Assembly: GCA_947166655.1 (NCBI GenBank)
Contig: CAMVFC010000016.1
Location: forward strand, 1-39,156
Reading direction: 5' to 3'
DNA: 39,156 bases
From: an uncultured Prevotellaceae bacterium
Lineage (GTDB): Bacteria > Bacteroidota > Bacteroidia > Bacteroidales > Bacteroidaceae
The translations under genes were made by a program, and so were the position numbers. Of this stretch, positions 7,794-15,992 are shown piece by piece. The notes under the pieces were generated by a model. That model searched no databases, was not told the DNA's origin, and saw only the letters and a program-made list of their open reading frames with translations. How positions within the stretch are numbered: the stretch's first letter is position 1; each line of letters begins with the position of its first letter.

Positions 7794-8639
7794 ATGGAAC
7801 TGATTAAAGATAAAAGTTTTGGCGGCGAACGTCCGCTGTTTGGGATCCACGACACGCGTCTGGAAAACGTAACGATTACAGAGGGCGAGAGCGGCATTAA
7901 ATGCTGTCAGCGCCTGGAAGCCGACGGCTGCCGCTTCATCGGGAAATATCCCTGGTGGCACGTAGATGGCTCACTGATTAGCAACTGTTTTTTTGAAGTG
8001 ACTTCGCGCTCGGCCATCTGGTACTCCACTGACATGGTGATGCGTGACAGTGTCATCGATGCACCGAAGTTCTTCCGCGAGATGCGCAACCTCACATTGG
8101 AGCGTGTTCAGCTGAACGATGCCGACGAGACCTTCTGGAAGGTGAAAGGTTTGACCGTAAAAGATGTGCGTCTGCATGGTGGCACCTATCCGTTTATGTT
8201 CTGCGAGGATGTGACGGTGGATGGGTTGGAGAGCGATTCTATGTACGTCTTCCAGTATGTACGGAATGCCGTTATCCGTAATTCCAAGATTGTCACGAAG
8301 GACGCTTTCTGGGAGACCGAGAACGTCACCGTCTACGACTCAGTGCTGGAGGGCGAGTATCTGGGCTGGCATTCTAAGAACCTGCGTCTCGTCCGCTGCC
8401 ACATCGCAGGCGAGCAGCCGCTGTGCTATGTCGATGGTCTGACGTTGGAAGACTGCACCTTTGACGCCGCTTGCGACCGTGCCTTTGAAGACTCCGTCGT
8501 CGAAGCATCTATCCGCGGCACCATCACAGAAATCAAAAACCCCAAGAGCGGACACATCGTGGCCGACAAGGTGGGGGCCATCACCATCGACGAGTTCATT
8601 AAAGAGCCCGCCAACTGCGTAATTACAGAACGTGTATGA
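7794..8639 (+). CDS. DUF3737 family right-handed beta-helix protein
   Basis: A 281-residue protein with no signal peptide, starting MELIKDKSFGGERPLFGIHDTRLENVTI, the signature N-terminus of DUF3737. It is built of successive coils of about 20 residues with repeated patterns such as LENVTI, LERVQL, VKDVRL, VDGLES, IRNSKI, VYDSVL, LVRCHI and LEDCTF, i.e. a pentapeptide-like or pectate-lyase-like right-handed beta-helix. Two WWH/GWHSKN segments are characteristic. No catalytic residues can be assigned. It lies 59 bp after the MATE gene, behind an AT-rich spacer (7735-7793), and overlaps the next gene by ATGA, so it is likely translationally linked to the C-S lyase. Confidence 0.88.
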   Translation: MELIKDKSFGGERPLFGIHDTRLENVTITEGESGIKCCQRLEADGCRFIGKYPWWHVDGSLISNCFFEVTSRSAIWYSTDMVMRDSVIDAPKFFREMRNLTLERVQLNDADETFWKVKGLTVKDVRLHGGTYPFMFCEDVTVDGLESDSMYVFQYVRNAVIRNSKIVTKDAFWETENVTVYDSVLEGEYLGWHSKNLRLVRCHIAGEQPLCYVDGLTLEDCTFDAACDRAFEDSVVEASIRGTITEIKNPKSGHIVADKVGAITIDEFIKEPANCVITERV

Positions 8640-9820
8640 CTTACGATTTTGACAAAGTCATCTCGCGCAGAGGCACGAACTGCGTGAAGTGGGATGAATG
8701 TCCGGATGCCGACACCATCCCCATGTGGGTGGCCGACATGGATTTCGAGACCGCGCCCTGCGTGACGCGCGCTATCCAGCAGCGCGCCGAGCATGGCGTC
8801 TTCGGGTACAACCTCGTGCCGGAGAGCTTCTACGACAGTATCATCAGTTGGAACCGCCGTCGCCATCAGTGGTCCATCTTGCGCGAATGGCTGATGTATA
8901 CCATTGGCGTCGTCCCTGCCGTCTCTGCCGTTATCAAGGGTCTGACGAAACCTGGCGATGCCGTAGCCTTTTTCACGCCGGCCTATAACTGCTTCTTCTC
9001 ATCGGTGCGCAACAATGGTTGCCGCCTGGTGGAGGAACCTCTGACGTGGGATGCCGCTTCAACCACCTATTCCATAGACTTCGCGCATCTCGAAGAGACC
9101 TTGCGCCGTGAGCAGATTCGTCTGTTCGTCCTGTGCAATCCCCACAACCCGACCGGGCGCGTCTGGCGTCAGGACGAACTCACCCGCCTGGCACAGCTAT
9201 GCCGTCGCTATGGCGCCATCGTTCTCTCGGACGAGATTCACTGCGAGTTTGTCCATCCGCGTTTGGGCCGACGCTACCTGCCCTTTGCTCCGATCGCCGA
9301 GAGCGAAGGTTGTGCGTGGGTGGTGACCAATGCGCCTAACAAAGCGTTCAACATTGCCGGTCTGCAGACAGCTTACATTGTAGCTGCCGACGCAGATTTC
9401 CGCACGCGCATCGACCGCGCCATCAACGACAATGAGGTGTGCGACCTCAACTGCTTCAGTTTCGTTGCCCTGGAAGCGGCCTATAGCGCTGACGGCGAGG
9501 CTTGGCTGGACGAACTCGTGGCCTATATCTACGCGAACTATGAGCTTTTCTGCCAGATGGTTCATGCAGAGCTGCCCCAACTGCCCATCGCTCCTCTCGA
9601 AGGCACCTATCTCGCATGGATGGATGTCAGCCGTCTCACGTCCGATGCCGATGCACTGGCCGCACGTATCAAGGAAAAAGAAAAGGTGTGGGTGAACGGC
9701 AGCGGCATGTATGGCGGCAAGGGTTTCCTGCGTGTGAACCTGGCAGCTCCCCGAAGTCTCGTAGAAGAAGGTACGTCCAGGCTTATCCGCGGTCTGCAGT
9801 CTGCCGGGGAAATGAAGTGA
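8636..9820 (+). CDS. MalY/PatB family PLP-dependent C-S lyase / aminotransferase
   Basis: A 394-residue cytosolic fold-type I PLP enzyme. The opening YDFDKVISRRGTNCVKWDE and PMWVADMDFETAPCV is typical of the MalY/PatB cystathionine beta-lyase group. LCNPHNPTGRVW, the cofactor-ring aspartate in LSDEIHCEF and the Schiff-base lysine in NAPNKAFNIAGLQ (K236) are all in place, as is the C-terminal FLRVNLAAPR arginine that binds the carboxylate. Expected activity is beta-elimination from cystathionine or cysteine conjugates, giving pyruvate, ammonia and a thiol; aminotransferase activity is the alternative. It overlaps DUF3737 by ATGA and closes the plus-strand group; the triple-palindrome element begins 59 bp after its stop. 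Confidence 0.93.
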   Translation: MTYDFDKVISRRGTNCVKWDECPDADTIPMWVADMDFETAPCVTRAIQQRAEHGVFGYNLVPESFYDSIISWNRRRHQWSILREWLMYTIGVVPAVSAVIKGLTKPGDAVAFFTPAYNCFFSSVRNNGCRLVEEPLTWDAASTTYSIDFAHLEETLRREQIRLFVLCNPHNPTGRVWRQDELTRLAQLCRRYGAIVLSDEIHCEFVHPRLGRRYLPFAPIAESEGCAWVVTNAPNKAFNIAGLQTAYIVAADADFRTRIDRAINDNEVCDLNCFSFVALEAAYSADGEAWLDELVAYIYANYELFCQMVHAELPQLPIAPLEGTYLAWMDVSRLTSDADALAARIKEKEKVWVNGSGMYGGKGFLRVNLAAPRSLVEEGTSRLIRGLQSAGEMK

Positions 9821-9879
9821 CAGAACGGGAGGAAACAGCGCAAACGCGCTTGCCTGTTGCTCGCTTGTGCCAACACTAT

Positions 9880-9951
9880 AGTTTGTTCCATCGTGATGGA
9901 ACCATCGTTCCATCGTGATGGAACCATCATTCCATCGTGATGGAACGAACT
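9880..9951. repeat. Triple-palindrome element, copy A
   Basis: Three 18-bp palindromes GTTCCATCGTGATGGAAC (9885-9902, 9907-9924, and 9929-9946 with A for the first G) are separated by CATC, giving a 22-bp period. Each has an 8-bp stem around GT. Arms can also pair across the CATC linkers, so alternative foldings exist. The flanks AGTTT and GAACT extend the overall dyad to 72 bp. A nearly identical element lies at 21286-21357. Both are in convergent intergenic regions. Confidence 0.95.
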
Positions 9952-10178
9952 CCACTCCCTGACGACTCCGCCTCCGGCACCTTGCCTTTCGACCCAGACC
10001 GGCCTGTGTGGGCAGCTTTTTCTGAAGCGGTGAAGGCTGACGGGCATATAGCTGAGCAGCAGTTCCCGAAACAGTGTCGCCCCGCTTATACTTATCAAGA
10101 TACTCGCAAAAAGCGGAAATGCGGCGCACACCATTGGCCGGCTCACTGCTATCCTCATGGGCAGAGCGGAAAGAAAGA

Positions 10179-10211
10179 AAGGGGATGAGTCAGACAATGA
10201 CCCATCCCCTT
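10179..10211 (-). terminator. Hairpin terminator at the end of the dnaN-DUF4923 operon
   Basis: AAGGGGATG...CATCCCCTT forms a 9-bp stem, extended after one A/C mismatch by GTCA/TGAC around a GACAA loop. On the minus strand it is followed by TCTTTCTTTC, a broken U-tract, and it lies 43 bp after the DUF4923 stop. This is consistent with an intrinsic terminator for the ten-gene operon. Confidence 0.8.
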
Positions 10212-10254
10212 ATCGTTTATGCCCTCTGTGTGGGGCACTGCTGCAAGGCAATTT

Positions 10255-10911
10255 TTATTTAGCCATGGCGAAGCCGACCTTCATGCCATTGTAGTTGCTG
10301 CCGATGACGGAAGCCACGGTGCCAGCGGTGGCATTCGTCTTGCCCAGGATGCCGGCGGCGGTGTTGGCTATGGAGAGCAGCTTGCTGGCCTCGAAGAGCA
10401 GGCAGAGGTTGGTGCCGTCCATACCTACAGTGGCTGTCTGGTTGGTGAGTCCCAGGGCATCGGTCATGGAGAGTGTCTTCGACGAGGCGTTGAAGGTGTA
10501 GGTGCCGCTGAGGATCGTCTTGCTTCCAGTCTTCACGCTGAAGGTCTTGTCCTCGTTGAAGGTGTAAGTGGTGCTTCCCTTCTTGATGCCAATCTTGCCG
10601 AGATAGCTGTCCACCTTGCTTTCGATGGAGGCCGCAGCGAGCTCGCCTCCGGCCTTGGCCAGCAGGTTCTCGCTCTCGAAGCGCACTTCGGGCTGCATGT
10701 ATGTCCATGTGCCAATGATGGATTTCTCATTGAGCGTGTTGCTGAGCAGCGAGCCCAGGAGGCTGTTGAGGATGGTGCTTCCGGCAGTGATGGCCGTGGA
10801 GGAAGCGCTGGATGTGGAGTTGCCCGTGTGCTGGAACAGAGGCGTCTCGCCGCACGATACGAAGGCGAGGCTGGCAGCCATGAAGGCTGCGAAGATGCTT
10901 TTCTTTTTCAT
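10255..10911 (-). CDS. DUF4923 family lipoprotein
   Basis: A 218-residue protein with a lipoprotein signal peptide: MKKKSIFAAFMAASLAFVSC, lipobox FVSC with the acylated cysteine at residue 20. A Ser/Thr-rich linker follows, then NEKSIIGTWTYMQPEVRFESENLLAKAGGELAAASIESK and a lipocalin-like run of strands (TTYTFNEDKTFSVKTGSKTILSGTYTF), as in DUF4923, a Bacteroidales family of unknown function. It probably sits in the outer membrane or periplasm. Its start overlaps the stop of the pseudouridine synthase gene by ATGA, so it is the last gene of the long minus-strand operon and is followed by a hairpin terminator. Confidence 0.85.
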   Translation of the reverse strand: MKKKSIFAAFMAASLAFVSCGETPLFQHTGNSTSSASSTAITAGSTILNSLLGSLLSNTLNEKSIIGTWTYMQPEVRFESENLLAKAGGELAAASIESKVDSYLGKIGIKKGSTTYTFNEDKTFSVKTGSKTILSGTYTFNASSKTLSMTDALGLTNQTATVGMDGTNLCLLFEASKLLSIANTAAGILGKTNATAGTVASVIGSNYNGMKVGFAMAK

Positions 10912-11831
10912 TCTTGTTGGTTGTTATGAGGTTGAAACAATTTTAAGAACTGGGCGGGGAAGGGAGTCTCGAAGTCCATCCTCTCGCCCGTGCGGGGATG
11001 GTAGAAGTTCAGGCGATAGGCGTGCAGGCACAGGCGTCCGATGGGGTCGAAGCCATCGCCGTATTTGCGGTCGCCACAGACGGGGTGTCCGATGTCCTTC
11101 ATGTGGACACGGATCTGATTCTTGCGGCCCGTCTCCAGTTTCAGCTCTACGAGGGAGCAGTGGGATGTCCGCTTCAGTGTGCGGTAGTGCGTGACGGCGT
11201 ATTTGCCTCCGCCGGGATCCTCCGGTGAGGAAAAAGTGATGTAAGCCTTGTTGTCTTTCAGCCAGTTCTCCACCGTCCCGCCTTCCTGCTCGACACATCC
11301 CGACACGACCGCCACGTAGCGACGGTCGTAGACGATGTCGTGCCAGTTGTCCTCGAGGATCTGTGCCGTCTCCAGGTTCTTGGCAAACATCATCAGTCCG
11401 CTGGTCTCGCGGTCGAGGCGGTGAACTGTGTGGGCGGTGCACTTGAAGTGCCGCTTCTCGAAGTACTCGTCGAGCACTTGCTTGGCGGAATATTGCTTGG
11501 CCGTGGCCGGCATGGACAGGATGCCTTCAGCCTTTTCGATGACCACGAGGTCCTTGTCTTCATAGACAATCTTGACGTAGTGGTTCTGCAGTTGTGTGCT
11601 GCGTTTGTGCTTGCTGATTCTGACCACCTGCCCGGGATGCAGCGGTTCGTCGAAGCGTGTGGTCTCTCTTCGGTCTACGCTCACGCCGTGACCCGCCAGG
11701 ATGTCCTTGGCACGGTTGCGCGAGATGCCGCTCATGGCCGCCATGATGAACTCCATCAGCGTGGTTTCAGAATGAACGGTGAACTCGCTGTATTTGGAGC
11801 GTGCGTATTCGGCTCCGGTCTTATTCTTCAT
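10908..11831 (-). CDS. RluA-family rRNA/tRNA pseudouridine synthase
   Basis: A 307-residue enzyme. Residues ~15-80 form an S4-like RNA-binding domain (LMEFIMAAMSGISRNRAKDILAGHGVSVDRR) and the rest the RluA catalytic domain. The key motif HRLDRETSGLMMFAK carries the nucleophilic aspartate (D140). KLETGRKNQIRVHMKDIGHPVCGDRKYG and RLCLHAYRLNF are the other family motifs. It isomerises uridine to pseudouridine in structured RNA; which site (RluA, RluC or RluD type) cannot be resolved, although the S4 domain fits the RluC/RluD branch. It overlaps DUF4491 by 11 bp at its start and DUF4923 by 4 bp at its end. Confidence 0.93.
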   Translation of the reverse strand: MKNKTGAEYARSKYSEFTVHSETTLMEFIMAAMSGISRNRAKDILAGHGVSVDRRETTRFDEPLHPGQVVRISKHKRSTQLQNHYVKIVYEDKDLVVIEKAEGILSMPATAKQYSAKQVLDEYFEKRHFKCTAHTVHRLDRETSGLMMFAKNLETAQILEDNWHDIVYDRRYVAVVSGCVEQEGGTVENWLKDNKAYITFSSPEDPGGGKYAVTHYRTLKRTSHCSLVELKLETGRKNQIRVHMKDIGHPVCGDRKYGDGFDPIGRLCLHAYRLNFYHPRTGERMDFETPFPAQFLKLFQPHNNQQE

Positions 11832-12120
11832 AGTCTTTTTTACATTTGGGATTCATGGGAAACCATCCTCGCTGTACACGTCGGTGCTGTTGGAATATCT
11901 CCAGAATGCCCCACAGCGAAGAGAAGGCCACAACACCGCAGATGATGCTGAGATAATTGTTGGCCACAAGCAATGAAGCCATGATGAAGATCAGCCCAGC
12001 CAAGAGAAAGGCCCACCAGCACCGGCGCCCGAAATAATATTCAGCTTTGATGACGATGGGGTGGAAGATGCCTATGGTGAAGAAGGTGGCCAGCCCGATG
12101 AGTAGTCCTATAAAGTTCAT
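11821..12120 (-). CDS. DUF4491 family small membrane protein
   Basis: A 99-residue protein taken from ATG 12120 (MNFIGLLIGLATFFTIGIFHPIVIKAEYYFG), which is the family start; the frame is open further upstream to 12192 but that part lies inside rlmH and lacks similarity. Three hydrophobic helices are visible (FIGLLIGLATFFTIGIF; WWAFLLAGLIFIMASLLVA; LSIICGVVAFSSLWGILEI), with a short basic cytoplasmic tail containing RVQRGWFPMNPK. DUF4491 has no known function. The gene starts 10 bp after the rlmH stop and overlaps the pseudouridine synthase start, so it is tightly embedded in an RNA-modification section of the operon. Confidence 0.85.
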   Translation of the reverse strand: MNFIGLLIGLATFFTIGIFHPIVIKAEYYFGRRCWWAFLLAGLIFIMASLLVANNYLSIICGVVAFSSLWGILEIFQQHRRVQRGWFPMNPKCKKDYEE

Positions 12121-12130
12121 GAAAGAGATT

Positions 12131-12604
12131 TTATTCGTGATGATAAGGTTCGCCGCGCAGGATGGTATGTGCGCGGTAGAGTTGTTCGACAAAGAGCACT
12201 CGGATGAGCTGATGGGAGAATGTCATCAGCGAGAGCGATATCTCCTCGGCTGCCAATGCGTGAATCGCAGGCGCGAAGCCGTAGGCTCCCCCGACGATGA
12301 ACACCAGGCGCCGAGCGCCTGCCGCCTCGCGCTTCTCGAGCCAGGCGGCAAAGTCGACGGAGCGGCGTTCGCGCCCGTGCTCGTCTAAAAGGACGATGTA
12401 GTCGCCCTGGTGCAAACGTTTCTGCAGCAACTCGGCCTCCTGCGCCTTCTGTTGCTCGATGCTCAGCCCGCGTGTGGCCCGCAGTTCGGGAATGACGTCC
12501 AGCTCGAACGGCACGTAATGCTGCAACCGACGGCTGTACTCGTCGATGAGAGCCTGCACGTGGGCGTCGGTGGTCTTGCCTATGACGATCAGGGTTATCT
12601 TCAT
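12131..12604 (-). CDS. rlmH: 23S rRNA (pseudouridine1915-N3)-methyltransferase RlmH
   Basis: A 157-residue SPOUT (knotted) methyltransferase of standard length. It begins MKITLIVIGKTTDAHVQALIDEYSRRLQHYVPFE; the SAM-binding knot includes IVLLDEHGRERRSVDFA and FIVGGAYGF, and the end is LSLMTFSHQLIRVLFVEQLYRAHTILRGEPYHHE, a close match to the conserved RlmH C-terminus. It methylates pseudouridine 1915 in helix 69 of 23S rRNA on 70S ribosomes using SAM. That pseudouridine is made by RluD in other bacteria, so finding an RluA-family synthase two genes downstream makes a shared rRNA target attractive, though it is only inference. The start overlaps the stop of the upstream gene (ATGA). Confidence 0.96.
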   Translation of the reverse strand: MKITLIVIGKTTDAHVQALIDEYSRRLQHYVPFELDVIPELRATRGLSIEQQKAQEAELLQKRLHQGDYIVLLDEHGRERRSVDFAAWLEKREAAGARRLVFIVGGAYGFAPAIHALAAEEISLSLMTFSHQLIRVLFVEQLYRAHTILRGEPYHHE

Positions 12605-14280
12605 TTCTCCAGTAGTCCCTTTGCCATTTCATCGCCTAAGTCGGCAGCTTTCTGCAACGCTGCCTGCGCTTCTGCCTTCTTTCCCTGTTCGCGCAGGCAG
12701 ATACCGAGGATGCGGTGAGCGTCGGCAAAGGTCGGCGCGAGGGCGATGGCCTGCCGTGCTGCAATGATGGCCTCGTCTATCTGCTTGAAGCGGAAATGCA
12801 CGGAGGCCAGTTCGGCCTGGTAGAGTGGCTCTTTGGGCTCCAGACGCACCGCCCGTTCGATATCGGACAGCGCCTGCTGGAACATGCGGCAATGCATCTC
12901 GGCCTGCTCGCGCAGATAGTAGAAGTTGGCGTTTACCTCTGTCGGCCTTAGGTGTTCGTACTCCATCAGATCCATGACAGCCTCGCGATAGCGGTTCAAG
13001 GAGAGGAGAGTCTGGGAGCGCATCAGCAAAGCCGGAGCCGCTTCGGCAACGTAGGGCTTGGTGTAGCAGGCCACAGCGCTGTCCTGCAAGGCCAGCACGG
13101 AGAGCGTGTCGCCAAGCATCTGCTGACACTGGGCGGCATAGAGGAAATACTCGGCAGAGCGCATATTGGTGTGTGTCACCTCCTGAAACCGAAGACAAGC
13201 GTCGGCGTAGCGCTGCATGGCGTAGAGAATGTGTCCCTGCAGCGCCGTGTAGACCGGTTGCGTCTGCACGGCGAGGGCTGCCTCTGTCTCGGCAAGCGCC
13301 TGCTCCAAGGTCCATGTGGCAGGCAGTGTATTGCTGCCTCTCTGGGCAGCGCCGAAGATGGTGCGGGCACGGCTGTAGTAAAGTTCATCGGTAGCCGAGG
13401 CACAGTTCTTGGCCGCCGCCGTCCAGGCCTCTTCGGCTTCGGAGAAACGGTCTTGGGCTGCCAGCATCTCTGCTTTCATCGTATAGCCATTGAGCTCTGC
13501 GGGAAAGCGTTCGATGTAGTCGTCGACGTAGGCCAGATACGATGCTGTATCGCGCGTACCTATTAAATATATATAGCTTGCGGCTTGAGAAGCATCGTCG
13601 GGCAGCTCCTTGCGGAGCTTCAGTTCGCGATAGTCTGCGTTCGTGGCGGACAGCGCATTGGCTCGCAGGCTCATGGCGTAGTCGGCAGCAATGGCATAAC
13701 TCTTGCCGTCGTTGGCTTTGGCCGAGAGCTGCACGAGGCCGAGGAGCTCGCCCTGAGCGTTCATGAGCGGGCAGGAGAGGAACTTCTCGGACACCGCCGT
13801 CGGCAGGGTATAATAGGCGTACTTCTCGCCAAAAGGAGCGACGTTCTCAATCTGTACGGCCGTGGTCACCCCCGACTTGTTGGAGAGATAGGGCATGATG
13901 AAGGCCGTCTCGCCCTTGGCGGCAGGGGCTGCAGCCAGCGTGAGGCCTTCGACTTTCGATGCCGGAACCCTCAGGGACGCCACGTCATAGAGCGCATTGG
14001 CACCGATGACCTTGGTGGCAGCGTACTCGTGGCCTTTCTCGTCGAGCACCACGACACGGGCTGCATCGCGAAGAGAAGCATAGTCGGTCAGGAGGACACC
14101 GTCGCGTCCGACAAAGAAAGCATTGGTGGAACGGAGCATCTGTCCGTCGGCATCGTAGGTGATGAGTGTCGCCTGTGCCTTGCGTACTTTCTTGAACCAT
14201 TTGTTCTCTTGCGCCATTGCGCAGACAGAGAAGCAAAGGAAGAAAAGGGTAGTGCAGAGTGGGATTCGTATCTTTCGCAT
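12601..14280 (-). CDS. Secreted trypsin-like pseudoprotease with TPR repeats
   Basis: A 559-residue exported protein read from ATG 14280 (signal peptide MRKIRIPLCTTLFFLCFSVC-AMA-QEN); the frame extends upstream to 14325 but lacks a signal there. Residues ~25-215 look like an HtrA/trypsin fold: STNAFFVGRDGVLLTDYASL (55-70), ALYDVASLRV (Asp at 99) and LSCPLMNAQGELLGLVQ (168-184). The catalytic histidine position is TDYA and the GNSGG serine region is FLSCPL, so His and Ser are missing and only Asp remains; it should be proteolytically inactive. Residues ~240-555 form several TPR units, including the canonical final repeats (AIIAARQAIALAPTFADAHRILGICLREQGK). It may be a periplasmic scaffold. It sits between recN and rlmH in the operon. 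Confidence 0.8.
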   Translation of the reverse strand: MRKIRIPLCTTLFFLCFSVCAMAQENKWFKKVRKAQATLITYDADGQMLRSTNAFFVGRDGVLLTDYASLRDAARVVVLDEKGHEYAATKVIGANALYDVASLRVPASKVEGLTLAAAPAAKGETAFIMPYLSNKSGVTTAVQIENVAPFGEKYAYYTLPTAVSEKFLSCPLMNAQGELLGLVQLSAKANDGKSYAIAADYAMSLRANALSATNADYRELKLRKELPDDASQAASYIYLIGTRDTASYLAYVDDYIERFPAELNGYTMKAEMLAAQDRFSEAEEAWTAAAKNCASATDELYYSRARTIFGAAQRGSNTLPATWTLEQALAETEAALAVQTQPVYTALQGHILYAMQRYADACLRFQEVTHTNMRSAEYFLYAAQCQQMLGDTLSVLALQDSAVACYTKPYVAEAAPALLMRSQTLLSLNRYREAVMDLMEYEHLRPTEVNANFYYLREQAEMHCRMFQQALSDIERAVRLEPKEPLYQAELASVHFRFKQIDEAIIAARQAIALAPTFADAHRILGICLREQGKKAEAQAALQKAADLGDEMAKGLLEK

Positions 14281-14293
14281 GGAATAATTCAGC

Positions 14294-15976
14294 TTAATGT
14301 GAAGCGGCACTGGCCAGCAGTGCACGCGCGTTCTCGATGGCAGCGTCGGTCAGTTGGGCGCCGCTGAGCAGATGAGCCAGCTCGGTCACCCTTTCGTCTG
14401 CCGCCAGTCTGACCAAGTGGCTGGTCGTTCCCTGTTCGTCGTCTTCCTTAAAGACGCGGTAGTGGTGCTGTGCAAAGGCTGCAATCTGCGGCAGATGCGT
14501 GATAGAGATGACCTGTCGGCCGCCATCGCCCATCTCGCGCATGATATGTGCCATGCGTTCTGCTATCTGACCGCTGACGCCTGTGTCTATTTCGTCAAAG
14601 ATAATGGTGGGCAGGCTGACGGCACCGCTGATCATGGCCTTGAGCGATAACATGACACGGGCTATCTCGCCGCCGGAAGCTATCTGCGCAATGGGCTCTG
14701 GGCGGCCGTTCTTGTTGGCGCTGAAGCGGAATTCTATCTGGTCGAGTCCCGACGGTGAGGGCTCGGTGCGCGGCGTGACGGCCACTTCAAACTTCACGTT
14801 GGGGATTCCCAGCGTGACCAGCCGCTGGCACATCTGCTGCTCCACTTCGCCGGCAGCTTTCTTGCGCAGCTTGGTAAGTGCCTGCCCGGCTGCCGTCACC
14901 TGCTTCTGTGCTGCTGCCAGTTGCTGGCGCAGTGTCTCGAGATGTTCGTCGCTATTGTCGATAGCTGCAAGACGTTCGCGGAAAGTGGCCAAGAGCTGAA
15001 GCAGTTCTTCCTCGGTCTGTACGCGGTGCTTCTGCTGCAGGGCATAGAGTTGGCTGAGCCATTCGCTGACGGCCTGCAGGCGTTCGGGATTCACCTCGAT
15101 ACGCTCTGCGTGGCGACTCAGTTCGTCCTGAATGTCGCTCAGCTCGATTTCCACGCTCTTCAGCCTTTCGGAAAGTTCGTCGACCGCAGGAATGAGACCG
15201 CTGATGGCCGACAGCTGGCGTCCAGCATCGTGAAGCTGAGCTATCAGTCCCTCGCCGGAAGCGCCGTCGCCTGTCAGGCATTGTTCCGTCTGATAGAGGG
15301 CGCCCCGGATGTCTTCGGCGTGCTCCAGTTGTTGCTGTTCCTGTTCGCTTTCGGCCTGCATCCCAGCCGTGAGGTGCAGATCTTCCAGCTGCTGCAGTTG
15401 GAAACGCAGGTAGTCTTCGTCTTCGCGTCCGCGCCGGGCGTTCTCCTCGGCTTGGTGTAGCTCTTGCTTCAGGCGCTGCCATTCGGCGAATACCTCTTTA
15501 TATGCCTTGCACGCGTCAGCGTCGCGGGCTATGATGTCGACGACGCTGAGCTGAAAATCCTCTTGTGCCAGCAGCAGGTTCTGATGCTGGGAATGAATGT
15601 CGATCAGGCGGTCGCCAAGTTCTCGAAGGAGGGATACCTGCGCGGGCGTGTCGTTGATGAAGGCACGGCTCTTCCCTGTGTCGGTGAGTTCGCGGCGAAG
15701 GGTGCATTGTTGTCCGTCGAAGTCGAGGTCATGGCGCTCGAAGAAATCCTCCATCCCATAGCCAGCGAGGTCGAACTCCGCTTCGATGATGCAGCGATGT
15801 TCTCCCTCTTTGATCATCCTGCTCTCGGCACGCTGGCCGAGGAGCAGGCCGATGGCTCCCAGCAAGATACTCTTTCCTGCACCGGTCTCGCCGGTGATGA
15901 CAGAGAAACCGCGTTCGAACGAGATCTGAAGCTCTGCTATCAGCGCATAGTTTTTAATAAGAAGACTTCTAAGCAT
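14294..15976 (-). CDS. recN: DNA repair protein RecN
   Basis: A 560-residue SMC-like ATPase of normal length. The N-terminal MLRSLLIKNYALIAELQISFERGFSVITGETGAGKS gives Walker A at 29-36; a long coiled coil spans about 155-370; the C-terminal half holds IASGGEIARVMLSLKA (signature) and TIIFDEIDTGVSG (Walker B), then ITHLPQIAAFAQHHYRVFK (the H-loop region). RecN acts early in double-strand break repair with RecA, holding DNA ends together. The window also encodes AddAB (end resection) and RuvC (resolution), giving three stages of recombination within 40 kb. The stop lies 13 bp before the pseudoprotease start. Confidence 0.97.
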   Translation of the reverse strand: MLRSLLIKNYALIAELQISFERGFSVITGETGAGKSILLGAIGLLLGQRAESRMIKEGEHRCIIEAEFDLAGYGMEDFFERHDLDFDGQQCTLRRELTDTGKSRAFINDTPAQVSLLRELGDRLIDIHSQHQNLLLAQEDFQLSVVDIIARDADACKAYKEVFAEWQRLKQELHQAEENARRGREDEDYLRFQLQQLEDLHLTAGMQAESEQEQQQLEHAEDIRGALYQTEQCLTGDGASGEGLIAQLHDAGRQLSAISGLIPAVDELSERLKSVEIELSDIQDELSRHAERIEVNPERLQAVSEWLSQLYALQQKHRVQTEEELLQLLATFRERLAAIDNSDEHLETLRQQLAAAQKQVTAAGQALTKLRKKAAGEVEQQMCQRLVTLGIPNVKFEVAVTPRTEPSPSGLDQIEFRFSANKNGRPEPIAQIASGGEIARVMLSLKAMISGAVSLPTIIFDEIDTGVSGQIAERMAHIMREMGDGGRQVISITHLPQIAAFAQHHYRVFKEDDEQGTTSHLVRLAADERVTELAHLLSGAQLTDAAIENARALLASAASH

Positions 15977-15992
15977 GTGGTATAGACAGCGG

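Larger units (their letters stand above)
9821..10254. other. Convergent intergenic region between the C-S lyase and DUF4923 genes
   Basis: This 434-bp gap holds the triple-palindrome element (9880-9951) and a hairpin terminator for the minus-strand operon (10179-10211). Between them, 9952-10178 contains no convincing gene. One short match to the GCCCGTC core of the repeats at 21067-21260 is present on the minus strand (10047-10035, ATGCCCGTCAGCC). Open frames cross the region on both strands but encode repeat-derived peptides and lack any family signature. Confidence 0.7.

Noticed and set aside
9607..10197. Minus-strand frame of about 196 codons across the triple palindrome
   Set aside because: It overlaps the end of the C-S lyase gene, and the repeat part encodes peptides such as WNDGSITME, also seen at the other copy, which come from the palindromes staying open (66 bp is a multiple of 3).
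10908..10945. QFLKLF near the C-terminus of the RluA-type enzyme as a beta-clamp binding motif
   Set aside because: The match is suggestive because dnaN is in the same operon, but pseudouridine synthases are not known clamp clients and one short peptide is weak evidence.
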